From a bacterium (GTDB lineage Bacteria > Desulfobacterota > Binatia > UBA12015): a stretch of DNA of 16,130 nt. The stretch spans positions 1 to 16,130 of the forward strand of contig JAGWVP010000013.1 of NCBI GenBank assembly GCA_018970825.1. Reading direction: 5' to 3'. Shown piece after piece: positions 1-8,347 of the stretch (its first letter is position 1; the number at the start of each line of letters is the position of its first letter). The position numbers were made by a program, and so were the translations under genes. Below the pieces are notes generated by a model that saw only the letters and a program-made list of their open reading frames with translations, was not told the origin of the DNA and ran no database searches.

Positions 1-1009
1 TGCCGGTCTCGAGCGCCGCGGCCGCCGTGACGATCTTGAAGGTCGAGCCCGGCGGGTAGAGACCCTGGATCGAGCGGTTGTTGAGCGGCTTCTTCGGGTC
101 GTCGAGCAGGCGCTTCCAGGCGGTCGGGCCGATGCCGTGGGCGAACTCGTTCGGGTCGAATGCGGGTCGGCTCGCGAGGGCCAGGATCGCGCCGTCGTTC
201 GGGTCGAGCACGGCGATCGCGCCCTCGCGCCCCTCGAGCATCTGCTCGGCGAACGCCTGGAGCCGCAGGTCGAGCGTCAGCACCATGTTGCGACCGGGCG
301 TCTCGGGCACCTCGGACAGGAGGCGAAGCCTCCGCCCGAGCGCGTCGACCTCGACTTGCCGCCCGCCGGGGGATCCGCGCAGGGTCTTCTCCCACGCCTT
401 CTCTGCGCCGAACTTCCCGATCATGTCGCCCATGCGGTACTCGGGCTTGGACCCGAGCTCGCCCGGTGCGATCTCGCCGACGTAGCCGAGCAGGTGCGAG
501 GCGATCTCGTGGCGCGGGTAGGTCCGCAGCGGTCCGAGTTCGAGGCCGATGCCCGGCCACTCGAGGCGGTGCGTCTCGAGTGGGACGACGACCTTCTCGA
601 AGTCGACGTCGCGGTAGATGACGGTCGCCTCGTAGGGCGGGCGCTGGCGCGCCGAGGCGAGAACCTGCTCCCGGGTCGGCGGCTCGGCCCCGAGGAACTC
701 GCTCACCTGCCGAATCGTCTCGTCGAGGTTCTTCGCGTCCTCCGGGACGACCACGACGTCGAACGAGGAGCGGTTGTCGACCAGCGCCTCGCCGTTGCGG
801 TCGAGGATGACGCCGCGGGTCGGCGCGATCCGGCTCACCCGCATCCGGTTGCTCTCGGAGAGCGTGAGCCAGTTCTCTCCCTGCCCGACCTGGAGGACGA
901 AGAGCCGTGCGACGATGCCGAGGAAGGCGAGGGTCACGACGCCCGCGGCGATCGCGGCGCGCCGCCGGAGGTCGTCCGGCGCCTCCCTGTCATTCAGCTG
1001 CAGCTGCAC
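1..1009 (-). CDS. mrdA: Penicillin-binding protein 2 (peptidoglycan transpeptidase), C-terminus off window
   Basis: Class B PBP that cross-links peptidoglycan during lateral wall elongation, working with RodA and MreBCD on the periplasmic face of the inner membrane. Only 336 residues are in the window and the gene runs off the left edge. A short cytoplasmic N-terminus is followed by one membrane segment (about residues 16-41). The class B dimerisation-domain signature APTRGVILDRNG is at about 62-73. The transpeptidase domain begins near 270 and contains YPPGSTFK, with nucleophile Ser322 and Lys325 of the SxxK motif; the SxN and KTG motifs lie outside. I chose the GTG at 1009 because GAGGAG sits 5 nt upstream on the coding strand and because it puts the hydrophobic anchor at the right distance. 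It overlaps the end of mreD by 20 bp, so it is the last visible gene of the mre operon. PBP2 rather than PBP3/FtsI is inferred from the mre context. Confidence 0.93.
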   Translation of the reverse strand, partial: MQLQLNDREAPDDLRRRAAIAAGVVTLAFLGIVARLFVLQVGQGENWLTLSESNRMRVSRIAPTRGVILDRNGEALVDNRSSFDVVVVPEDAKNLDETIRQVSEFLGAEPPTREQVLASARQRPPYEATVIYRDVDFEKVVVPLETHRLEWPGIGLELGPLRTYPRHEIASHLLGYVGEIAPGELGSKPEYRMGDMIGKFGAEKAWEKTLRGSPGGRQVEVDALGRRLRLLSEVPETPGRNMVLTLDLRLQAFAEQMLEGREGAIAVLDPNDGAILALASRPAFDPNEFAHGIGPTAWKRLLDDPKKPLNNRSIQGLYPPGSTFKIVTAAAALETG

Positions 1010-1511
1010 GCGGTCTCCTCTTCCCCGCCCCGAGAGCCGAGAGCTGCGCGTCGATCAGGCCGAAGACGAACGGCGCGCAGACCATCGCGAGCAGCGCCTC
1101 CAGGCCCAGCACCCTTCCCACCCGCAGCCACGGAACCTCGTGCCGGTAGAGCCCGGCGAAGTAGAGAACCGCGACGGCGACCTTCACGACCTCGCCGAGC
1201 GCGACCGCCGCGACGTTCGAGGCCGGGTTCTCCATCCAGAGACGTCTCGACAGGAGGTAGATTACCCCGAAGACCAGCGTCATGGTCAAGCAGTTGAGAC
1301 CGGGTGCGGGGCCCGTCGTGACGTCGATCAGGTAGCCGAGGAGGAACGCGCCGATCGCGCCGCCGACCGAGTGCTCGTGGAGTCCGAGGTAGACCGCGAG
1401 CACGAGCGCGAGGTCCGGCGCGACCGGCAGGAAGGGCACGTCGCGCGCGAGGCTCGACTCGAGCGCGACGGCGATCGCGCCGGCGAGCGCGAGCACGGAG
1501 GCGCGTCGCAC
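990..1511 (-). CDS. mreD: Rod shape-determining protein MreD
   Basis: Small polytopic inner-membrane protein of the elongation complex, linking MreC/MreB to the RodA-PBP2 synthase. The product is 173 residues, near the usual 160-175, and almost entirely hydrophobic. Segments include the N-terminus (about 4-20), the stretch around APDLALVLAVYLGL, and several helices on to VCAPFVFGLIDAQL; the GxxGAFLLGYLIDV region is typical of the family. The tail is short and rich in Arg and Ala. The start is a GTG just 2 bp after the mreC stop, with GGGGAG 8 nt upstream inside mreC, which suggests translational coupling. The reading frame is open far upstream, but that part merely shadows mreC in another frame. 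Identification rests on membrane topology, size and its place between mreC and mrdA. Confidence 0.9.
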   Translation of the reverse strand: MRRASVLALAGAIAVALESSLARDVPFLPVAPDLALVLAVYLGLHEHSVGGAIGAFLLGYLIDVTTGPAPGLNCLTMTLVFGVIYLLSRRLWMENPASNVAAVALGEVVKVAVAVLYFAGLYRHEVPWLRVGRVLGLEALLAMVCAPFVFGLIDAQLSALGAGKRRPRAAAAE

Positions 1512-1513
1512 GC

Positions 1514-2476
1514 TCAGTGCTCCCCTGCGGAGGGGGCGGCGTCGGCCGCGCCGACGGACGGCGCGACGGCCGCGGGTCCGGGAGCCTCGTCGGCCGCGCC
1601 GCGTGCGGGCCCCGGGGGCTTCGCGGCCCGCGCCCGGGGCGCCTCCGGCGGCAGGTCGGTCGGTGCGGTCGCGACCACCAGGACCTCCTCGACCTTCGAG
1701 AAGTCGACCGCCGGCTTCACCTCGGCGCTCCGGAACAGTCCGCGCTCGCCGGGGACGATCGCGGTGATCGTCCCGAGCGGGACGCCCTTCGGGAAGGTGC
1801 CGTCGAGCCCGGAGGTGACGAGCTCGTCGCCGACGTGGATCTCGTCGCCGCGCTTGACGTACTTGAGACGACACCCCTCGTCCGGGCTGCCCTCGACGAT
1901 TCCGCGCGCGCGCGTCCGCACGTCGATCGCGTCGATGCCGCTCGACGGATCCCCGAGCAGCAGGACCCGGGCGGCACTCGGGCTCGCCTGGAACACCTGT
2001 CCGACGACCCCGTCGGCCGAGATCACCGCCTGGCCCGGCGCGATGCCGTCGCGGGTCCCCTTGCCGAGCGTCGCGGAGTGGAAGAGCCCCTTCGTCTCCG
2101 CGCTCGTCACCCGGGCGGCCACTCCTTGCCCCGGCATCCGGTCGCGCAGGTCGAGCAGCGCCTGCAGGCGCGCGTTCTCGCGCTCGAGGTCGGTCGTGCT
2201 CTCCCGGCGCTGGTCGACTTCCCGCAGTCGCTTGCGCAGCCAGGCCGCCTCCTCCCGGGCACCGACCAGGTCGACGTAGTTCGACCACACCCGGGAGACC
2301 GCGTTCCGCATGGCGCCGAGCCCGCGGTCGAGCGGCGCCAGCGTCTCGAGGAGCGTCGAGCCGAGCGGGTCGACGCGGCGCGGTCCGCGCGCGTTGGCGA
2401 GCAGGAGCGAGCCGGAGACGAGCAGGAGGACGCCGGTGACGATCAGGACGGAGTTGCGGCGCAGGAACGAGATCAC
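1514..2476 (-). CDS. mreC: Rod shape-determining protein MreC
   Basis: Bitopic inner-membrane protein that scaffolds the elongation machinery in the periplasm and activates PBP2. The product is 320 residues. It has a basic cytoplasmic start (FLRRN), one membrane helix (about 9-27), a charged coiled-coil stretch (about 70-112, ending LERENARLQALLDLRD), then the beta-rich MreC core (about 115-270) with the recurring phrases ISADGVVGQV, GDELVTSGLDGTFPKGVPLG and EEVLVV. Residues 271-320 form a low-complexity tail rich in Pro and Ala that is unlikely to fold. The start codon is GTG with no obvious Shine-Dalgarno sequence. The gene follows mreB after about 96 bp and is followed directly by mreD. 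Confidence 0.96.
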   Translation of the reverse strand: MISFLRRNSVLIVTGVLLLVSGSLLLANARGPRRVDPLGSTLLETLAPLDRGLGAMRNAVSRVWSNYVDLVGAREEAAWLRKRLREVDQRRESTTDLERENARLQALLDLRDRMPGQGVAARVTSAETKGLFHSATLGKGTRDGIAPGQAVISADGVVGQVFQASPSAARVLLLGDPSSGIDAIDVRTRARGIVEGSPDEGCRLKYVKRGDEIHVGDELVTSGLDGTFPKGVPLGTITAIVPGERGLFRSAEVKPAVDFSKVEEVLVVATAPTDLPPEAPRARAAKPPGPARGAADEAPGPAAVAPSVGAADAAPSAGEH

Positions 2477-2489
2477 GGCGACCGGGTCA

Positions 2490-2528
2490 GGTCCGGGGGG
2501 ACCCGTCGGTGGCGGCCCCGGGGGCCGC
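2490..2528 (-). other. Two GC-rich inverted repeats in the mreB-mreC gap
   Basis: The gap between the mreB stop and the mreC start holds two small dyads: GGTCC-GGGG-GGACC (2490-2503) and GCGGCCCC-G-GGGGCCGC (2512-2528, 8-bp arms). Neither is followed by a T-run on the minus strand, so they do not look like a standard intrinsic terminator. They could form hairpins in the mRNA that affect decay or partial termination between mreB and mreC. In such GC-rich DNA, dyads of this size can occur by chance, and I claim only the sequence symmetry. Confidence 0.35.
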
Positions 2529-2572
2529 TGCGTTCGCCGTCCTCATCCGCCCCTCCCGGTCCGGCGCGCCCG

Positions 2573-3607
<1,035 letters not shown>

Positions 3608-3670
3608 GGGTTGACCGCCCCCGCTCCGGCAAGGCCGCCACACGCGCAGCGGGTTCGGCGAAGCATCCGA

Positions 3671-3699
3671 GCGGTACCAGAAGGGCTTCGGGGCATCAA
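3671..3699 (-). promoter_or_regulatory. Possible sigma-70 promoter of the mreB operon
   Basis: On the minus strand TTGATG (-35, 3699-3694) is separated by 17 bp from TACCGC (-10 position, 3676-3671), which is preceded by TG in the extended -10 position. The spacing is ideal but the -10 matches poorly. It would give a leader of roughly 55-60 nt before the mreB ATG. A dyad ACGGCC-GA-GGCCGT (3699-3712) abuts the -35. Weak, position-based prediction. Confidence 0.2.
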
Positions 3700-3858
3700 C
3701 GGCCGAGGCCGTCCGAACCGGTCGTCGCGACGCGGGGCACGCTCCCGGACGACGGTCGGAGCGCCGTCCGCGCGAGCGGTCCGGCCGGATCTCGACCTCG
3801 GAAACCCCCGCTTCGTCGCGCACCTGCGGGGCCCTCCCGGCCGATCGCAGGTCGGGCG

Positions 3859-3887
3859 TTGCCCGCGTCGACGGTCCCGATTAACGT
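3859..3887 (+). promoter_or_regulatory. Possible promoter of the ppiD-like gene, implying a leaderless mRNA
   Basis: TTGCCC (3859-3864) is followed after 17 bp by TAACGT (3882-3887), which keeps T1, A2 and T6 of the -10 consensus and is the only AT-rich spot in a very GC-rich divergent region. The ATG follows 8 nt after the hexamer, and the intervening CCGCCCCC has no Shine-Dalgarno sequence, so transcription would start at or next to the start codon. Predicted from sequence alone. Confidence 0.35.
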
Positions 3888-3895
3888 CCGCCCCC

Positions 3896-5821
3896 ATGTT
3901 GCACGTTCTGCGAGCGCACAAGAACTCGAAGGTCGTCTGGGCGGCCCTCACGATGATCATCGGCGTGTTCACCTTCTGGGGCATCGGCGTCGGCATCGAC
4001 GCGGGCCAGCAGGTGAACGACGTGGCGTCGGTGAACGGTCGCCCGGTGAGCCAGATCCAGCTCCTGCGCGCCGAGAACAATCTCGTCCAGACCTACCGCA
4101 ACGCCCTGAAGGGCCAGTTCACGCCGGAGCTCCGCAAGGGCCTGAACCTCCGCCAGCGGGCGCTCGACAGCCTGATCGACCGCGAGGTGCTCGCGGAGCG
4201 CGCCGAGCAGCTCGGGCTCACGATCGGCGACCAGGAGCTCCGCGACTCGATCGCGACGAACCCCGCCTTCCTCGTCGGGGGCCGTTTCGACAAGGAGGCC
4301 TACCTCCGCGCCCTGCGGTACTCGAGCCTCACCCCGGCCGACTTCGAGGAGACGATGCGCAAGGAGCTCGCGATCGAGCGGCTCCAGAACGTGGTCTGGG
4401 ACGGCGTGTCCGTCGACGACCAGGCCGTGCGCGACGAGATCGTCTCGAAGGACGAGAAGCGCGTCGTGAGCTACGTGAAGGTGAAGGCGTCCGACTACAC
4501 CATGAAGGTGCCGGTGACCGACGACCTGCTCCGCGCGTTCTACGACGCGAACGTCGCCCGCTTCACCGAACCCGAGCGCGTCCGGGTCGAGATGATCGCG
4601 TACGCGCCGGACAAGGTCCCGGGCATCGCGGCCCCGACCGACGAGGAGATCTCGTCCTGGTACGACGCCCACGTCGCCGACCGCTTCACGCGGCAGGCCG
4701 AGGTGCGTGCCCGTCACGTCCTCGTGAAGGTCGACGAGGACGCCGACGCCGCGACCCGCGAGGCCGCCCGCAAGAAGATCGAGGGCCTGCGCAAGCAGGT
4801 CCAGGACGGCGCGTCCTTCGAGAAGGTCGCCCGCGAGCACTCGGAGGACCTCGGAACCGCGGCCCAGGGGGGCGAACTCGGCTTCTTCTCTCGCGGCCGC
4901 ATGGTGAAGCCCTTCGAGGATGCGGTCTTCTCGCTGAAGCCCGGCGAGATGAGCGGGATCGTCGAGACCCCGTTCGGCTACCACCTGGTCCAGGTCGAGG
5001 AGGTTCGCGACGAGAAGAAGCGGACGCTCGTCGAGGTGCGCGACGAGGTCGTGTCCGAGATCCGCAAGGAGCGGGGCAAGGACGCGGCGGCCGCGCTCGC
5101 GAAGGAGGACCGGGCGGCGTGGGCGGGCGGCAAGTCGGCCGAGGAACTCGCCGGTGCGCGCGGCCTGCAGGTCGATCGGCCCGAGCCGATCGCGCGCGGC
5201 GGTGCTCTCCCGGGCGTCGGCACCGCGCTCGCCCTGAACAACGCCCTCTGGGAACTTTCGCCGGGTGGCCTGACGGAGCCGATCGACGCGAACGGCACCT
5301 GGGTGGTCGCGAAGATGGTCGAGAAGCTCGCGCCCGCGCCGAGACCCTTCGACTCGGTGAAGGAGCAGGTCGAGACCGCCTACCGCCTGCAGGAAGGGCA
5401 GAAGCTCGCGAGCGAGGCCGCCCGCAAGCTGCTCGACGCGGCGAAGGCCGACGGATCCCTGTTCAAGGCGGCCGCGGCGCAGCGGGGCGAGGTCGAGCGG
5501 AGCGAGGCCTTCCAGCGCGGCGGACCGTTCGTCCCGGGGCTCGGGGCCTCGAACGACCTGAAGGAGAAGGCCTTCGCCCTCACGGATGCGAAGAAGCTCG
5601 CGGACGCGGTGGTCGAGGTCTCCGGGGACTCCGTCGTCATGGAGCTCGCCGAGGTCCAGACGCCCTCGGACGACGACGTGAAGAAGCAGGTCGCGCAGAC
5701 GAAGAAGACCATGCTCGAGCAGCGCCGGGGCGGCGTCTTCACCCGCTACCTCCAGGAACTCAAGAAGAAGGCGAAGATCGACGTCGACCGCCAGAAGGTC
5801 GACGCGCTTCCGACCATCTGA
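3896..5821 (+). CDS. ppiD: Membrane-anchored periplasmic peptidyl-prolyl cis-trans isomerase, PpiD/SurA type
   Basis: Folding factor for proteins emerging from the Sec translocon; catalyses cis-trans isomerisation at proline bonds and acts as a chaperone. The product is 641 residues, close to E. coli PpiD (about 620). It has a short basic N-terminus, one membrane helix (about 13-34, around MIIGVFTFWGIGVGI), then a SurA_N-like helical chaperone region (about 40-260; VNGRPVSQIQ and LIDREVLAERAEQLGL are typical). One canonical parvulin domain spans about 271-368, from RHVLVKV through GGELGFFSRGRMVKPFEDAVFSL to ETPFGYHLVQVEEV. The C-terminal half (about 390-620) resembles the degenerate second parvulin-like region of PpiD. 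The upstream frame is open but shadows other sequence, and this ATG gives the expected anchor. The hydrolase follows 31 bp downstream and may be co-transcribed. Confidence 0.9.
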   Translation: MLHVLRAHKNSKVVWAALTMIIGVFTFWGIGVGIDAGQQVNDVASVNGRPVSQIQLLRAENNLVQTYRNALKGQFTPELRKGLNLRQRALDSLIDREVLAERAEQLGLTIGDQELRDSIATNPAFLVGGRFDKEAYLRALRYSSLTPADFEETMRKELAIERLQNVVWDGVSVDDQAVRDEIVSKDEKRVVSYVKVKASDYTMKVPVTDDLLRAFYDANVARFTEPERVRVEMIAYAPDKVPGIAAPTDEEISSWYDAHVADRFTRQAEVRARHVLVKVDEDADAATREAARKKIEGLRKQVQDGASFEKVAREHSEDLGTAAQGGELGFFSRGRMVKPFEDAVFSLKPGEMSGIVETPFGYHLVQVEEVRDEKKRTLVEVRDEVVSEIRKERGKDAAAALAKEDRAAWAGGKSAEELAGARGLQVDRPEPIARGGALPGVGTALALNNALWELSPGGLTEPIDANGTWVVAKMVEKLAPAPRPFDSVKEQVETAYRLQEGQKLASEAARKLLDAAKADGSLFKAAAAQRGEVERSEAFQRGGPFVPGLGASNDLKEKAFALTDAKKLADAVVEVSGDSVVMELAEVQTPSDDDVKKQVAQTKKTMLEQRRGGVFTRYLQELKKKAKIDVDRQKVDALPTI

Positions 5822-5852
5822 CGCTCGCCGTCCCGCGCGGGGTGCGGGCGGG

Positions 5853-6659
5853 GTGACCGGCGTCGGCCCGCGAAACGCCATGGACGACGCCTTCGAGATC
5901 CGCGGCGGCCGCCGGGGCGGCGTGCTGCTCGTGCACGGCTTCACGGGCTCGCCCCACGAGATGGCGCCGCTCGCGGCGCCGCTCGCGGGAGCGGGCTGGG
6001 ACGTCGTGGGCGTCCGCCTGCCGGGACACGGCGCGGCGCACGCGGGCGAGTCGAACGACCGCACGGCATGGGCTTCGACCGTGCACGGGGCGTTCGCGGA
6101 GCTGCTCGGCGTGCATGGCCCGGGGCGCGTGGTCGTCGCGGGGCTCTCGATGGGATCGCTGCTCGCGCTCGAACTCGCGCTGCGCGAGCGGGACCGCGTC
6201 GCGGCGGTCGCCGCGCTCTCGCCGGCGATCGCGCTCCCGGCCCGTCGCACCGCGATGCTGCGCGGCGTGGGCTGGATGGCGCCCGGCGGGTTCCGGTCGA
6301 TCGCGATCCGCAAGCCGCCGAGCGACGTCCGCGACACCGCGGCGGTCGCCGCACGACCGGCCGCTGCGCCGGTGACCGTGGGAGCGGCGCTCTCGTTCGA
6401 CCTGCTGCGGCGCGACGTGCGGAAGCTCGTGCGTCGCGAGGGGGCGTCGTTCCCGCGCCCCCTGCTCGTCGTGCACGCGCGACGCGACCGGACGTGCCCG
6501 ATGCGCGGCGCACGCTGGCTCGCCCGAAGGATGCCCGGGGCCTCGCCCGAGCTCCACGTGCTCGAGCGCAGCGGGCACGTGATCCCGATCGACCTCGAGC
6601 GCGACCGCGCCGTCGCGATCCTGCTCGACTTCCTCGAACGCCGCGGCCCGCGGGCCTGA
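5853..6659 (+). CDS. Alpha/beta hydrolase, carboxylesterase/monoacylglycerol lipase-like
   Basis: Serine hydrolase of 268 residues, probably cytoplasmic (no signal peptide). The oxyanion-hole motif LLVHGFTGSPHEM is followed by the strand-turn VVGVRLPGHG, both typical of Est30-type carboxylesterases and bacterial monoglyceride lipases. The nucleophile elbow is GLSMG with Ser99. The acid is likely Asp212 (HARRDRTCP) and the base His242 (RSGHVIPID), giving a complete triad. The substrate cannot be predicted beyond carboxylic or thio-esters. Two starts are possible: the GTG used here, preceded by a G-rich stretch (GCGGGCGGG), or ATG at 5880, which has no Shine-Dalgarno sequence but starts right before the conserved fold. 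It lies 31 bp after ppiD and converges with radA across 11 bp, with no visible terminator between. Confidence 0.85.
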   Translation: MTGVGPRNAMDDAFEIRGGRRGGVLLVHGFTGSPHEMAPLAAPLAGAGWDVVGVRLPGHGAAHAGESNDRTAWASTVHGAFAELLGVHGPGRVVVAGLSMGSLLALELALRERDRVAAVAALSPAIALPARRTAMLRGVGWMAPGGFRSIAIRKPPSDVRDTAAVAARPAAAPVTVGAALSFDLLRRDVRKLVRREGASFPRPLLVVHARRDRTCPMRGARWLARRMPGASPELHVLERSGHVIPIDLERDRAVAILLDFLERRGPRA

Positions 6660-6670
6660 CGGACGGGCGT

Positions 6671-8080
6671 TCAGGCGTCGAGCGGCTCGGGACGCGGACG
6701 CCGTGCGCGGAACAGCAGCGACCAGAGCTCCCCGACCGAGGCGACGCCCTCCACGCTGAGCCCGTCGGGCGCCTTCGCGCCGCGGGCGGTCGCGGCCGGG
6801 ACGATCGCGCGCGCGAAGCCGAGTTTCGCCGCCTCTCGGAGCCGCGTCTCGGCGTGCCGGACCGCGCGCACCTCGCCGGCGAGCCCGACCTCGCCGAAGA
6901 GCACCAGGTCGGCCGGCAGCGGCTGGTCGCTCGCCGAGGACCCGATCGCCGCGATGATGGCGAGGTCGGCCGCGGGCTCGGCCACCCGGAACCCGCCCGC
7001 GATGCTGACGAAGAGGTCGTGTTCCCAGAGTTTCAGCCCCGCCCGCTTGTCGACGATCGCCGTGAGCACGGCGACCCGGTTCGCATCGAGGCCGAGCGTG
7101 GTTCGACGCGGCATCGCGAGCGCCGACTTCGCGGCGAGCGCCTGCACCTCGACGAGCAGCGGGCGCGTGCCCTCGACCGTCGGCAGGACGACCGAGCCGG
7201 GCGCGCCCTTCGGCCGCTCGGCGAGCAGGACCGCCGAGGGGTTGCCGACGTCGCGCAGGCCGCTCTCGCCCATCTCGAGGACGCCGACCTCGTTGGTCGG
7301 GCCGAAGCGGTTCTTCACCGCGCGCAGCAGCCGGAGCCCGCCGTCGGAGTCGCCCTCGAAGTGCAGCACGGTGTCGACGACGTGCTCGAGCACGCGCGGC
7401 CCGGCGATCGTGCCCTCCTTGGTGACGTGCCCGATCAGGATCGTCGGGCGGCCGGACGCCTTCGCCATGGTGACGAGGGCGGCCGCGCACTCGCGCACCT
7501 GGCCGACGCTGCCGGGCGCCGAGGCGAGCTCGCGGGAGTGCATCGTCTGGATCGAGTCGACCAGCACGACCGCGGGGTTCGTCTCCTCGACCTGCTCCAG
7601 CACCTCCTCGACGCAGGTCTCGGGCAGGATGAGGATCGAGTCGCCGCTGCCGAGGCGATCGGCGCGCATCTTCACCTGCTCCGGAGACTCCTCGCCGCTC
7701 ACGTAGAGGGCCTTCATGCCCCGGCGGCCGAGTTCGCCGAGCACCTGGAGCGAGATCGTCGACTTGCCGATGCCCGGGTCGCCGCCGAGCAGGATCGCGG
7801 AGCCCGCGACGATCCCGCCGCCGAGCACCCGGTCGAGCTCGACGAGCCCGGTGGACACGCGGCTCGCGGTCTGCGGCTCGACGCTTCCGAGAGGCACCGG
7901 CTTCGCGTCGCGCGCGGCCCCGATCGCGATCGAGGTGCGCTGCGGGCCGGCGGTCGGCCGCGGTGCGACGGCCTCCTCGACCACGCTGTCCCAGTGCCCG
8001 CAGTCGTTGCAGCGCCCGACCCACTTCGCGAATTGCGCGCCGCATTGCTGGCAGACGAAACTCGTGCGGGGGCGGGCCAC
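6671..8080 (-). CDS. radA: DNA repair/recombination protein RadA
   Basis: RecA-family ATPase and helicase that drives branch migration during homologous recombination. The product is 469 residues (E. coli RadA 460). The N-terminal zinc finger has C10-x2-C13 and C24-x2-C27. The ATPase domain carries Walker A GGDPGIGKST, the Walker B region AVVLVDSIQT, and the RadA-specific KNRFGPTNE motif. The C-terminal Lon-like domain contains TTLGLDANRVAVLTAIVDK and the DLFVSIAGGFRV and EPAADLA phrases. The frame is open far upstream, but the GTG at 8080 yields MARPRTSFVCQQCG, exactly the family N-terminus; a second GTG at 8095 is in frame but less likely. There is no Shine-Dalgarno sequence before it; a TAAGCG hexamer lies 5 nt upstream. 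Single gene, convergent with the hydrolase and divergent from the DUF1329 gene. Confidence 0.97.
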   Translation of the reverse strand: MARPRTSFVCQQCGAQFAKWVGRCNDCGHWDSVVEEAVAPRPTAGPQRTSIAIGAARDAKPVPLGSVEPQTASRVSTGLVELDRVLGGGIVAGSAILLGGDPGIGKSTISLQVLGELGRRGMKALYVSGEESPEQVKMRADRLGSGDSILILPETCVEEVLEQVEETNPAVVLVDSIQTMHSRELASAPGSVGQVRECAAALVTMAKASGRPTILIGHVTKEGTIAGPRVLEHVVDTVLHFEGDSDGGLRLLRAVKNRFGPTNEVGVLEMGESGLRDVGNPSAVLLAERPKGAPGSVVLPTVEGTRPLLVEVQALAAKSALAMPRRTTLGLDANRVAVLTAIVDKRAGLKLWEHDLFVSIAGGFRVAEPAADLAIIAAIGSSASDQPLPADLVLFGEVGLAGEVRAVRHAETRLREAAKLGFARAIVPAATARGAKAPDGLSVEGVASVGELWSLLFRARRPRPEPLDA

Positions 8081-8210
8081 GGCGCCGCTTACCACACGGC
8101 CCACGCCCGCAAAGGGCACGCGGGACATCGAGACGGGCGGACGGGCCGAGTGCGGGTCGCAGCGACGCGATCCGGTCGGCGGCATGCCGCGGCGCGTCCT
8201 CGCGCTTTCC

Positions 8211-8239
8211 TTGACCCCGCCGGCCCGCCCCCGGATAAC
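8211..8239 (+). promoter_or_regulatory. Sigma-70-like promoter of the DUF1329 gene
   Basis: TTGACC (5 of 6 to the -35 consensus, 8211-8216), a 17-bp spacer, then GATAAC (4 of 6 to TATAAT, 8234-8239). This is the best promoter match in the window and stands out against the local GC content. It implies a leader of about 100 nt before the ATG at 8348. The remainder of the 8081-8347 gap shows nothing else I can name. Confidence 0.5.
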
Positions 8240-8347
8240 GTCGGGACCGCCGGCCGGAGCCGGAACCCACGTGATCCTCCCGGTCACGGGCCGCGACCGC
8301 AGGACGGGCGCGTCCCCTCGCCCGGGGCGCAACGGAGAAGCGACGAC

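Noticed and set aside
3881..6337. 818-codon minus-strand frame opposite ppiD and the hydrolase
   Set aside because: Its repetitive Leu/Arg/Asp composition is what a GC-rich gene gives when read backwards, and both plus-strand genes have complete family motifs.
5853..6659. Alpha/beta hydrolase as a BioH-type pimeloyl-ACP methyl ester esterase for the nearby biotin operon
   Set aside because: Its motifs (HGFTGSP, RLPGHG) are those of Est30/monoglyceride-lipase types, it is about 3 kb and two transcription units away, and it lies next to ppiD instead.
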